The position numbers and the translations under genes were made by a program. Positions 41,583 to 49,533 of a stretch of 64,000 bases of DNA are shown piece after piece (within the stretch, counting starts at the first letter, position 1; every line of letters begins with the position of its first letter). The notes beneath the pieces are model-generated. The model saw only the letters and a program-made list of their open reading frames with translations. It searched no databases and was not told the DNA's origin. Source of the DNA: Micromonospora sp. LH3U1 (GTDB lineage: Bacteria; Actinomycetota; Actinomycetes; Mycobacteriales; Micromonosporaceae); assembly GCF_028475105.1 (NCBI RefSeq), contig NZ_CP116936.1:5517501-5581500 (forward strand). Direction: 5' to 3'.

Positions 41583-43619
41583 TCAGCCCTTCACCGCGCC
41601 TGCGGTGAGCCCTTCGGTTAGGAAGCGCTGCCCGAATGCGTACATGACCACCACGGGGATGCTGACGAGCAGCGACGCCGCGGCGAGTTGTCCTTGCGGC
41701 ACGACGTCTCCAGCGATCATCGATTGCATCCCCACGGGGAGCGTCTTGTACTCGTCCTTCGTGATGAACACGAAGGCGAAGAGGAATTCGTTCCAGGCAT
41801 TGGTCAGGGTGAAGAGCGCGACCGCCAGCAGCCCTGGCTTGGCGAGGGGCAGCACGACCCGGCCGAACGCCTGGACGCGAGTACAGCCGTCGACCAGCGC
41901 TGCCTCCTCCAGCTCGATGGGGATCGACGAGAAGTACCCCACCAGCAGCCAGGTGGCGAACGGCAGCGTGAAGGTCGGGTACGTCACCACCAGAGACCAC
42001 AACGAGTCGGTGAGCCGCGCGCCGATGAGCATCTGGTACAACGGGATGAACAGCAGCGCGCCCGGCATCACGTAGGTGAGCAGCACCGTGACGGTAAAGC
42101 CCTGCGCCCCGCGGAATCGCAGCCGGGCCAGCGCGTAGCCGGCCAGGGCGGCGCAGACCAGTGCCACCGCCGTGGACGCCGCGGACACCAGCAGAGTGTT
42201 GAGGTACCAGCGGCCGAACGGCTGGTTGGCGAAGAGGGCACCGAACTGCTCCAGGGTCCACGGCGTTGGCCACAGGTCGTCGGTGCGCATGACGACCTGG
42301 CCCTCGGACTTGAAGGCCGTGACGGCGATCCAGTACAGCGGGCCCAGCACGAAGAGAAGCAACCCGGCCAGCGCGACCCAGGACCCCAGGCCCGACACCA
42401 GGGACGACGACCGACGACCGCCTCGCGACTGGAGGGTCGAGACCACCCGGCCGACCGCCGCCGCGATCAGCAGAATCACCCCGAGGACCACCGCCGCCTT
42501 CCAGAAGATCTGCGGCGATGCCCAGGCCAGCAGACCGGTGACCACCGCGGCGACGACCCACGGCAGCGCCTTCCGCGCCGTCGGAGCCCACCGCCGCGTT
42601 CCGATCCACCGCGCTGCCCGGCTTCTCCGAGGAAGTTTGATGTTGGTGTCCTGGCGCAACAACCGGACCAGGATGAACACCAGCCCGCCGATGATCGGCA
42701 GCATGACGAGCGTGACCGCAGCCCCCGCGCCATACTGCAACTGCAAGATCGCCTTCGAGTACGCGATGAGCACGTACGGCGCGGTTACGTCGCCCGGGCC
42801 GCCCTGGGTCAACAACCAGACGAGGTCGAAGTTGTTGAACGTCCAGATCGACGACAGGGTCACCGTCACGGTGATCACGTGGCGCAGTCCGGGCAGCGTC
42901 ACGTTGGAGAACCGCTGCCACGACGAGGCTCCGTCGATGGTCGCCGCCTCGTACAGGTCCGCCGGGATGGCCTTCAGCCCCGCGAGGAAACACACGGTGA
43001 AGAACGGCACCCCCTTCCAGACGTTGACGAGGATCACCGACGGCATGGCCAGCGACGGGTCGGACAGCCAGCCCGCGGGCCAGCTGTCGACCAGGTGCGC
43101 GCTGGCCAGCAGCGGCCCGATCCCGGTAGCGGTGAGCAGAGTGTTGACGCTGCCGAAGATTGGGTCGAGCAGCGCGCGCCAGCTGAACGCCGTCACCACC
43201 GTCGGCACCACCCACGGCACCAGGAGCAACCCGGCCAGCACGGCCCGCCCACGGCGCCGATGGTGCAGCAGCAGGGCCGCGGACAGGCCCAGCACGACCT
43301 TGAAAACCTCGGCGTACGCGGTGAAGACGAACGAGTTCACCACGCCCGTGTGGAACTGCTCATCGCCGACGAGCGCGAGGTAGTTGTCCAGGCCGACGAA
43401 CACGGCGTCCTGCCCGTGCCGTTCCGTGGTGCTGGTGATGATCGACCGGGCGATCGGCACGAGAACGAGACCGCCGACCAGCACGGCCATGGGCGCCAGG
43501 AACAGTGCCGCCAGCCGCCAGTCACGGCCCAGCCGTCGCTGGATCGCGGTGAGAGAGCCGGGTCCCGGCGGCGGGGAGTTCCTCGCCGCCGGGACCCGCG
43601 CAGGACGGACAGACCTCAC
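41583..43619 (-). CDS. Fused sugar ABC transporter permease (MalF-like plus MalG-like)
   Basis: A single 678-residue chain holding both permeases of a CUT1-type carbohydrate importer. First half (about 20-310) has the MalF-like EAA loop EAATIDGASSWQRFSNVTLP; then a linker with an added membrane pair (about 325-390); second half (about 400-678) has the MalG-like loop EEAALVDGCTRVQAFGRVVLP. About 14 membrane segments in all. GTG 43619 overlaps the binding-protein stop (GTGA). I see no frame break between the halves. No ATPase gene adjoins; such importers in actinomycetes often share a distant MsiK-type ATPase. Confidence 0.9.
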   Translation of the reverse strand: MRSVRPARVPAARNSPPPGPGSLTAIQRRLGRDWRLAALFLAPMAVLVGGLVLVPIARSIITSTTERHGQDAVFVGLDNYLALVGDEQFHTGVVNSFVFTAYAEVFKVVLGLSAALLLHHRRRGRAVLAGLLLVPWVVPTVVTAFSWRALLDPIFGSVNTLLTATGIGPLLASAHLVDSWPAGWLSDPSLAMPSVILVNVWKGVPFFTVCFLAGLKAIPADLYEAATIDGASSWQRFSNVTLPGLRHVITVTVTLSSIWTFNNFDLVWLLTQGGPGDVTAPYVLIAYSKAILQLQYGAGAAVTLVMLPIIGGLVFILVRLLRQDTNIKLPRRSRAARWIGTRRWAPTARKALPWVVAAVVTGLLAWASPQIFWKAAVVLGVILLIAAAVGRVVSTLQSRGGRRSSSLVSGLGSWVALAGLLLFVLGPLYWIAVTAFKSEGQVVMRTDDLWPTPWTLEQFGALFANQPFGRWYLNTLLVSAASTAVALVCAALAGYALARLRFRGAQGFTVTVLLTYVMPGALLFIPLYQMLIGARLTDSLWSLVVTYPTFTLPFATWLLVGYFSSIPIELEEAALVDGCTRVQAFGRVVLPLAKPGLLAVALFTLTNAWNEFLFAFVFITKDEYKTLPVGMQSMIAGDVVPQGQLAAASLLVSIPVVVMYAFGQRFLTEGLTAGAVKG

Positions 43620-45052
43620 TGCGGCAGCCCCTGCTGGTTGAAGATCTGCACCATCTTCGCGTGGGCGGCCGTCACGGCCTGCGCGGGCGCCGCGCCCTGG
43701 ACGATCTGCTGCATCATGTCGGTGAGGACATAGGCCGCACCGACGGCCTGCTGGCCCGCACTGGCCTTCTGCGGGAAGGCCAGGCCGTTCGTCGTGGACA
43801 GCGGCAGCGACAGTTGGGTGATCTTGCGCAGCATGGGGAACGCCGGGTCGCCGCTGGTGAAGAACGGGTCGGCGTCCCAGACCTTCTCCCATGCGGGCAT
43901 CACCAGGCCGGGCGCCTCCTTCGCCACCCCGAGCAGCGCGGGCGCGCTGACCAGGTACTGCGCCAGGAGCTTGGCGAGCGCGGGGTTCTTGGCACCCTTG
44001 AAGACAACGAAACCTTGAGACTGGCCGAGCAGCAAAGGCTTGTCGGTCGCCGGCCCGATGCAGTCGGAGAACACGTGGGTGTTTGCGTAGACCGGGTTCT
44101 TCTTGGTCCTGGAGTCCGCGTAGACGCTGAACTGGTTGCGGGTGTAACCGAGGACTCCAGCGAGCCAGTTCTCGTTGTTGCTGGTGTCGGTCCAGCTGGC
44201 CACCCCCGGCGGCAGCATCGGCTTGTACTTGGGATTGGTGTAGATGTCGCCCAGGAAGGTCACCGCCTGCACCGTCTCGGGCGAGTTGAACGTGACCTTC
44301 CTGCCGTCGTTCGAGGCGATCGACCCGCCGTAGGCGTTGATCAGTGCCTCGATCATGCCGTTGGCGTCACCGGACCGGTTCACCGTCATGCCCCAGCCGA
44401 ACCGGCGTTTGCCCGGATCGGAGATTTCCAGGCACAGATCCCGCAGCTCTTCCCAGCTGTAGATGTCCTTGGGGGAGATGCCCTTGTCCTGCATCCAGTC
44501 CTTGCGCAGGAACGACCCGATTCCGATGAAGTGGTACGGGATCGCGAACCACTTGCCGTCGAAGACGCAGAAGTTCTTGGCCTCGGCGCAGGGTTCGCCG
44601 TACTTGGCCGTCAGCACCTTGACGACGTCCGTCACGTCCTCCAGGTCACCCAGCGCCTGAAACTGCGCGACGAACCGTGAGTCGGTCATGAACGCCAGGT
44701 CACGCGCCACCCCACCCTTGACCTCGGCGTCGATCTTGGCCACCACATCACCTGCGTCGGCCTGAACCAGGCTGTTCTCGATCTTCGTCCCGGTGGTGTC
44801 GGCGAACTTCTTGATCGAGCTGTCGAGGGCATCGTTCGCCGCCGTCGAGTACAGCTTCTGCGACAGCATCCCCATCGAGGAGCCCTTCAGCGCCGCTGCG
44901 GCGTCGATCAGCTCCTGCGGAACTTCCGGCTGCACCCTGGTGGGCGATTCGGAGCTGCCCCCACACGCGGCCAGACCTGCCGCGCCGAGCACCCCCACCC
45001 CCACCCCCAGAAAGCCACGCCGGGACCACACCGGGTTGTCCTCCATGGACAT
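43616..45052 (-). CDS. Sugar ABC transporter substrate-binding lipoprotein
   Basis: Extracellular binding protein of 478 residues for a CUT1 importer. A twin-arginine-like signal WSRRGFLGVGVGVLGAAG ends in the lipobox LAAC, so the mature protein would be a lipoprotein anchored by Cys. The body has family features such as DWMQDKGISPKDIYSWEEL and EALINAYGG. ATG 45052 is 3 bases after GGAGG, ATG 45046 9 bases after; either may start. First gene of the importer operon. Ligand unknown. Confidence 0.9.
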   Translation of the reverse strand: MSMEDNPVWSRRGFLGVGVGVLGAAGLAACGGSSESPTRVQPEVPQELIDAAAALKGSSMGMLSQKLYSTAANDALDSSIKKFADTTGTKIENSLVQADAGDVVAKIDAEVKGGVARDLAFMTDSRFVAQFQALGDLEDVTDVVKVLTAKYGEPCAEAKNFCVFDGKWFAIPYHFIGIGSFLRKDWMQDKGISPKDIYSWEELRDLCLEISDPGKRRFGWGMTVNRSGDANGMIEALINAYGGSIASNDGRKVTFNSPETVQAVTFLGDIYTNPKYKPMLPPGVASWTDTSNNENWLAGVLGYTRNQFSVYADSRTKKNPVYANTHVFSDCIGPATDKPLLLGQSQGFVVFKGAKNPALAKLLAQYLVSAPALLGVAKEAPGLVMPAWEKVWDADPFFTSGDPAFPMLRKITQLSLPLSTTNGLAFPQKASAGQQAVGAAYVLTDMMQQIVQGAAPAQAVTAAHAKMVQIFNQQGLPQ

Positions 45053-45475
45053 TCGCCTCCTTTATTTTCCGGCGCCGCTGCACGCCGAAGGCGTACTTGA
45101 CGACGCTGCGATCCTCGTGCTCCAGGTGTGTCTCTTTGTCGGCGACCACGGACACGTCGCCCACGTTGATCAATGCGTTCGCACGCTCGTCGTTGCAGTT
45201 GGTGGGGTTGCCACGGTGGCGTCGGGCCCGCCCTTGCCGCCCTCGACGAACAGCGTCGACACGCCGCTCGCTGGGCGGCGCGACACGCATGAGGGGATCG
45301 GGGACTGGGTCGAGAAAGCGGCGCTGACGCTCCAGGTCGGTCGGGTCACGGACCACCGCCGTTCGAGATTTCGAACTGAGTTCGAGATACCGTATCGAGT
45401 GGACGCGACGCTAGAGCAATGCCGTAAGGAATGTCAATGTTTCAATGGCGTTTCGGTCCGAGAACGGCGAACCGG
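45053..45475. other. Promoter region of the sugar importer
   Basis: 423 bases between the IclR gene and the importer operon, both read leftward. It holds the dyad at 45361-45376 and no supported gene; overlapping frames here have no protein character. Confidence 0.55.
45361..45376. promoter_or_regulatory. GTTCGA-N4-TCGAAC dyad, candidate IclR operator
   Basis: Perfect 6-base arms with 4-base spacer, and a further TTCGAG half site at 45381-45386. Located upstream of the sugar importer operon and just after the IclR gene; IclR proteins bind such short dyads. Binding is inferred. Confidence 0.5.
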
Positions 45476-46246
45476 CTATCGAGACTGGGCCCGGTAGCCC
45501 ATGCGGGCGGACAGCGTGGCCGCGCCCTCGCGGACCAGCTCGGTCCACTCCACGTGCGCCTGGGGGGTCCAGCGAATGATCGGCGCGGAGAGGCTCATCG
45601 CAGCGATGGTTGCGCCAGAATGGTCTCGGATCGCCGCAGCGACGCAGCGCATGGCGCTGTCCGACTCGCCGATGTCGACCGCGACGTTCTCCGCCCGGAC
45701 ACGATCGAGATGCGCGCGTAGGCAGTCCGGGTCGGTGATGCTGTCCGACGTCATGCCCGGCAGGGCGCCCTTCGACAGGACGGCGTCCAGGCTTGCCTTA
45801 TCGAGTCCCGATAGCAATATCTTGCCGACCGCCGTGCAGTGGGCCGGCAGCCGCCGCCCGACCGCAGAGACCATCCGGACGGGGTGCGTGCTGTCGAACT
45901 TGACGAGGTAGATGACGTCGGCACCGTCGAGCACGGCCACGTGGACCGCCTCGTCGCACGCGGCGGCCACGTCCCGTGCGACGCCCTGCGCCTCACGGAC
46001 CAGGTCAAGCCGGCCGGCAAACGCCGCGCCGAGCTGGAACAGCGGCATGCCGAGCCGATACTGCACCGGCTGGCCCGGGACGGAGATCAGGTACGAGCGA
46101 GCCTCAAGCGTGACGAGCAGTTCGTGGACCGTGGTGCGGGGCAGGTCGAGCCGCTCCATCACCTGGCGGGCCGACAGTTGGGGGGTGTCCAGGAACAGTT
46201 CGAGGATGTCGAGTGCGCGGATGACCGCCGGTACCACACGGGGCAT
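45476..46246 (-). CDS. IclR-family transcriptional regulator
   Basis: Regulator of 256 residues. N-terminal winged helix about 5-65 (VIRALDILELFLDTPQLSAR, LPRTTVHELLVTLEA); C-terminal IclR effector domain about 80-250 with VGRRLPAHCTAVGKILLSGL and GATIAAMSLSAPI. ATG 46246 has AAGGGA upstream; the frame is open 12 codons further. It lies directly upstream of the sugar importer on the same strand and is its likely regulator, responding to the imported sugar or a product. Confidence 0.93.
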   Translation of the reverse strand: MPRVVPAVIRALDILELFLDTPQLSARQVMERLDLPRTTVHELLVTLEARSYLISVPGQPVQYRLGMPLFQLGAAFAGRLDLVREAQGVARDVAAACDEAVHVAVLDGADVIYLVKFDSTHPVRMVSAVGRRLPAHCTAVGKILLSGLDKASLDAVLSKGALPGMTSDSITDPDCLRAHLDRVRAENVAVDIGESDSAMRCVAAAIRDHSGATIAAMSLSAPIIRWTPQAHVEWTELVREGAATLSARMGYRAQSR

Positions 46247-46410
46247 GTCGATAGTCCCTTCGAAATGCCGGACTCGTGTCAACGATCTTCACGGACCAAC
46301 ACCTGAAGAGGATAACCGCGTCAGCCCCGACTGCCCGGTCAATACCTGGACGGCGCACGGCTTGGTGCCCGCCGCGCTTCGGCACGCGTCTGGATACCGC
46401 GTTGCGCCTG

Positions 46411-47133
46411 CTATGTACCGCTCGTGCGCTGGATCTTCGCCAGTGCCGCCGCGAACTCGGCGTCGGTGAGCGCACCACGCTGGTGTTGCCGGGTCAGCGC
46501 GTGAATGTCCCGCCGCTGGTCAGCGGATGGACCACCACGGGTGATATCGGTCCTGCCGACGCCGACGGATTGGCTCGTCGTCCCGGCACCGGCGGTGGAG
46601 GGCGACGCAGGCACACCGGTCTGCGCACGATGCCGGGGCTGCGCGTCGCGGTGGTGTTCCCGCAGAGTCGCCAGGATCTCGTCGTAGTGCTCTGGCCAGG
46701 TGGCCAGCCTCCCCAGCTCGGGCCGGAACGTGAACGGCCGAAGCAGGTCACCGCGCTGGAGCGCAGTCTGGACCGACACCCCGTCTGTCCGCTCGATGAT
46801 GATCGCGGAGCGGCCCATGTCCAGACCTGCGATGGTGGCGATACCGCTGCGGATGGCCGACACCGATTCCCAGGGCACCGTGATGGTGCTCAGGAGGGTC
46901 CGGGAACGGATGCCGTCCGCGCTGACGTAGACGCCAAGCATCGCCTGCCGTACGGCGACGGCGAAGCAAACAGCCAGCCACGCTCCGAAAAGGACCGCGA
47001 CCGGCGCGGGCACCGCCCGCTCGCGCACGTACACGATCGCGAGGAACGTGGCGAAACCAGCCACCCCGACCAGCCCCAGCATTGCGAGGGCGGTCGCGGC
47101 GTCGAGAGAGTACGGGCGTTGCCATCTCCTCAT
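46411..47133 (-). CDS. Membrane protein with PH-like and SHOCT domains
   Basis: Protein of 240 residues. Two membrane helices (about 12-34 and 42-62), then a PH-like domain (about 65-150: SADGIRSRTLLSTITVPWES), a low-complexity linker, and a C-terminal SHOCT motif (LTRQHQRGALTDAEFAAALA, about 213-235). SHOCT tails are common oligomerisation or targeting motifs on small actinobacterial membrane proteins. Function unknown. Confidence 0.8.
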   Translation of the reverse strand: MRRWQRPYSLDAATALAMLGLVGVAGFATFLAIVYVRERAVPAPVAVLFGAWLAVCFAVAVRQAMLGVYVSADGIRSRTLLSTITVPWESVSAIRSGIATIAGLDMGRSAIIIERTDGVSVQTALQRGDLLRPFTFRPELGRLATWPEHYDEILATLREHHRDAQPRHRAQTGVPASPSTAGAGTTSQSVGVGRTDITRGGPSADQRRDIHALTRQHQRGALTDAEFAAALAKIQRTSGT

Positions 47134-47294
47134 ACCGACAGGGTGACCGGCGGCGTCCAGCCGCCGTCAGAGCGTGCTCAAGTGGTCGCTCCATAGGGTC
47201 GGCAGATAATCGAATCTGTCCACATGCTGCCCCTACCCAGCATCGGTGGCGAAACTCCGTAGCCAGCACCGGATCTGATCGGGAAACTGCCGGG

Positions 47295-47837
47295 ATGGAA
47301 CCGACACAGACGGCGCTCATCGTGCCGATACCCGAGGCCGAGGACGCGGTAGGTCGGTTTCGGGAATCTCTCGACCCGGCCGCCTCATGGGGCGTGCCGG
47401 CGCACGTGACCGTCCTCTACCCGTTTCTGCCTCCGCAGCAGATCAACGACCAGACCCTGACCGTGCTGCGCGCGACCATTGCCGGCATACGGCGGTTCGA
47501 CGTTGCGCTGACTCAGATCGGCTGGTTCGGCGACACTGTCGTATGGCTTGCACCGCAGCCAGACCGTCCGTTCCGGAACCTCACTGCGGCGGTGTGGCAG
47601 CGGTTGCCCGAGACCACCCCATATGCCGGGGAACACACCGAGGTAGTGCCGCACCTGACCATCGGCCAGGACGCCCCCAAGCCCACACTGAGCCACGCTG
47701 CGGAAACCGTCTCCGCGCAGCTGCCGATCAACGCGGCCGTCGACATGGTTCACCTCATCGCCGGAACGTCGGGCCTAAGCCCGTGGCGCACCGTCTGCGA
47801 GTTCCCACTGGGGCGGATCTCCTCGTCGGCAGCATGA
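47295..47837 (+). CDS. 2'-5' RNA ligase/2H phosphoesterase family protein
   Basis: Protein of 180 residues with the two 2H motifs HVTVLYPF (about residue 36) and HLTIGQD (about 120), each giving a catalytic His and a Thr. The family hydrolyses or joins 2'-5' or cyclic phosphodiester bonds in RNA or nucleotides. ATG 47295 is used since the family begins with TALIVPIPEAE. The last few codons and stop (47822-47837) lie inside sequence that resembles the 3' end of the integrase gene at 49295-49312, so this C-terminus may have been remade by the insertion. Confidence 0.85.
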   Translation: MEPTQTALIVPIPEAEDAVGRFRESLDPAASWGVPAHVTVLYPFLPPQQINDQTLTVLRATIAGIRRFDVALTQIGWFGDTVVWLAPQPDRPFRNLTAAVWQRLPETTPYAGEHTEVVPHLTIGQDAPKPTLSHAAETVSAQLPINAAVDMVHLIAGTSGLSPWRTVCEFPLGRISSSAA

Positions 47838-47863
47838 CTGACCAGGGGAATTGTGTGGTAGGC

Positions 47864-47892
47864 CGGGACTCGAACCCGCGACCGAGGGATTA
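47864..47892. mobile_element. 29-base copy of the tRNA 3' half, attachment-site remnant
   Basis: 29 bases identical to 49339-49367 inside the intact tRNA gene (T arm through the anticodon arm), with similar but diverged flanks upstream (47822-47863 versus 49295-49338). A partial tRNA copy some 1.5 kb from an intact one, with an integrase between, is the usual footprint of tRNA-targeted integration. Confidence 0.75.
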
Positions 47893-47940
47893 CGAGATCA
47901 AGACGGGCGATCCTGCGACCTGCACAAGTGGCCTCCCACC

Positions 47941-48003
47941 AGCGGAAACACCTCTCGACATCTCTCACCGCTCCCCCACCGCCCGTCGACCTCTTGCGGA
48001 CTG
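47941..48003. repeat. 63-base direct repeat, copy B
   Basis: Second copy of the repeat at 30754-30816 (about 90 percent identity, same orientation), directly after the partial tRNA copy. It ends in TGCGGACTG, which recurs at 48006-48014; the same 11-base-spaced pair occurs at the integrase 3' end (49237-49255). Confidence 0.7.
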
Positions 48004-48104
48004 AATGCGGACTGCTCGCTGCCACGAGGTGGTCAGGTTGGCCGGCCTCTGCCTTGCAGGTCGCCGGTCAGCGCCAGTGGCAGCACTCCTGGCAGTCTGG
48101 TTGC

Positions 48105-48527
48105 ATGGTGTTTTCCGACGATCAAGAGCTGGGCACGGCGATCAGGAATGCCGACTCGCCTACCTGGTCGGTTCGCGCCGCAGCCGGGCGGCATCTTGCG
48201 AGATCTCGCGGAATCGACGAGGTAGCTGACGTCCTCCATCGCCTGCTCCTAGATTCCCAAGACACTGCGGTGACTTGGGAAACGGCCGAGGCGCTGCTGG
48301 AACGCAAAGACGCCATGGGCCTACGCCTTGTGCTGTTAGCCCGTAGCTATGCCGCCGCCGAAGCCACCGCCGAAGAGATCCAGGCTGCTCTTGACTGCAA
48401 CCCTGACTGGATGACGGCCGCGGGCGCAGACCGCCTGACCAAGCAACTTCGGGACCTGGCGACGGATGAAGACGCCGGGGTGCGCGACGAGGCCCGAAGG
48501 ATTCTCGGGCGCCTGCGATCTGTATAG
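48105..48527 (+). CDS. HEAT-repeat-like small protein
   Basis: Protein of 140 residues, all helical, with HEAT-like repeats (SPTWSVRAAAGRHLARSRGI, DTAVTWETAEALLERKDAMG, DEDAGVRDEARRILGRLR). ATG 48105 starts at the first repeat; the frame is open upstream to 47928 through the 63-base repeat, which is not likely coding. It lies inside the small integrated remnant between the partial and intact tRNA. Such repeat proteins mediate protein contacts; function unknown. Confidence 0.65.
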   Translation: MVFSDDQELGTAIRNADSPTWSVRAAAGRHLARSRGIDEVADVLHRLLLDSQDTAVTWETAEALLERKDAMGLRLVLLARSYAAAEATAEEIQAALDCNPDWMTAAGADRLTKQLRDLATDEDAGVRDEARRILGRLRSV

Positions 48528-48550
48528 ACGGGCTACCGCGTGCTCGGTCA

Positions 48551-49312
48551 GGCACTCAGACCCAGTTCTCACTGCTGCTGGCGCTGGCGCTCCGGGATGG
48601 CCGGTTGACTCGCAACGTCGCGGCAGGTGTGCGGCTGCCCCGGGTCGGACACTCCGAGAAGGTGTTCCTGACCCACGTCCAGGTGGGCGAGCTGGCGACG
48701 GCGGCAGAGCCGCACGGGCTGATCATCCGGGTGCTGGCCTATACCGGGCTGCGGTGGGGTGAGCTGGCGGCGCTTCGGGTGCGTCGGGTGGACCTGGTGA
48801 AGCGACGGCTGCTGGTCGCGGAGTCGGTGACGGAGGTCAACGGTCGGGCGGTGTTCGGTACGCCGAAGACACACCAGCGCCGGTCGGTGCCGCTCCCCCG
48901 GTTCCTGGTCGAGCCGATCGCCGCACAGATCGCCGGCCGCACGGGTGACGAGCTGCTGTTCACGTCCCCGGCCGGCGAGGTGCTGCGCAACAACAACCTC
49001 CGTCGCCGCGTCTTCGATCGGGCTGCGAAGTCGATCGGGCTCGCTGGCCTGACGCCGCACGAGCTGCGGCACACAGCGGCCAGTCTGGCGGTGGCCGAGG
49101 GTGCCAACGTCAAGGCGGTGCAGCGGATGCTCGGGCACGCCTCGGCGGCCATGACGCTGGACGTGTACGCGGACCTGTTCGAGGACGACCTGGACCAGGT
49201 GGCGGACCGACTCGACCGGGCGGCGGGTCGTGCTGCTGCGGACTCAGTGCGGACTGAGGGTGTCGGCCCAGAGCTCGATGCGGTGCGTCCGGGTCGTCGG
49301 CAGCATGGCTGA
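48551..49312 (+). pseudogene. Tyrosine recombinase/integrase, 5'-truncated
   Basis: Catalytic half of a phage-type integrase. All active-site elements are present in the remaining 250 residues: YTGLRWGELAALR (first Arg), HELRHTAASLA (HxxR), MLGHASAAMT (His) and LDVYADLF (nucleophile Tyr). The N-terminal arm-binding and core-binding regions are missing; protein similarity starts near 48551, right after the HEAT-like gene, with no proper start codon. It reads toward the tRNA, as integrases do at their attachment site. Probably no longer functional. Confidence 0.8.
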
Positions 49313-49329
49313 CCAGGGAAAACGGCTGG

Positions 49330-49403
49330 TGGGGCGGGCGGGACTCGAACCCGCGACCGAGGGATTATGAGTCCCCTGCTCTAACCGGCTGAGCTACCGC
49401 CCC
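49330..49403 (-). tRNA. tRNA with CAT anticodon (Met or Ile2)
   Basis: A 74-base cloverleaf: acceptor GGGGCGG pairs with CCGCCCC, D arm GCTC/GAGC, anticodon stem GGGGA/TCCCT with loop CTCATAA, T arm GCGGG-TTCGAGT-CCCGC, discriminator A. No CCA is encoded. The CAT anticodon fits elongator Met or lysidine-modified Ile2; the ACTCATAATC context with GGTCG variable loop favours Ile2 slightly. Its 3' half is the apparent target of the integrated remnant. Confidence 0.95.
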
Positions 49404-49533
49404 GATACCGCGCCGGATCTTATCCCGCTCGGCGATCAGCAGCCAGCACCGAGCCGGCCGGTGCCCACGCCTGTACCAGCACGATGGGCTACAGGAATAT
49501 AACAGCGCGCTCGGGTCAGCCCGGGAACGGCGG

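Noticed and set aside
30754..48003. A single intact integrative element bounded by the 63-base repeats
   Set aside because: No conjugation, replication or excision genes lie between; ordinary transporter and regulator genes do, and the integrase is broken and outside copy B. Borders remain possible but not an intact element.
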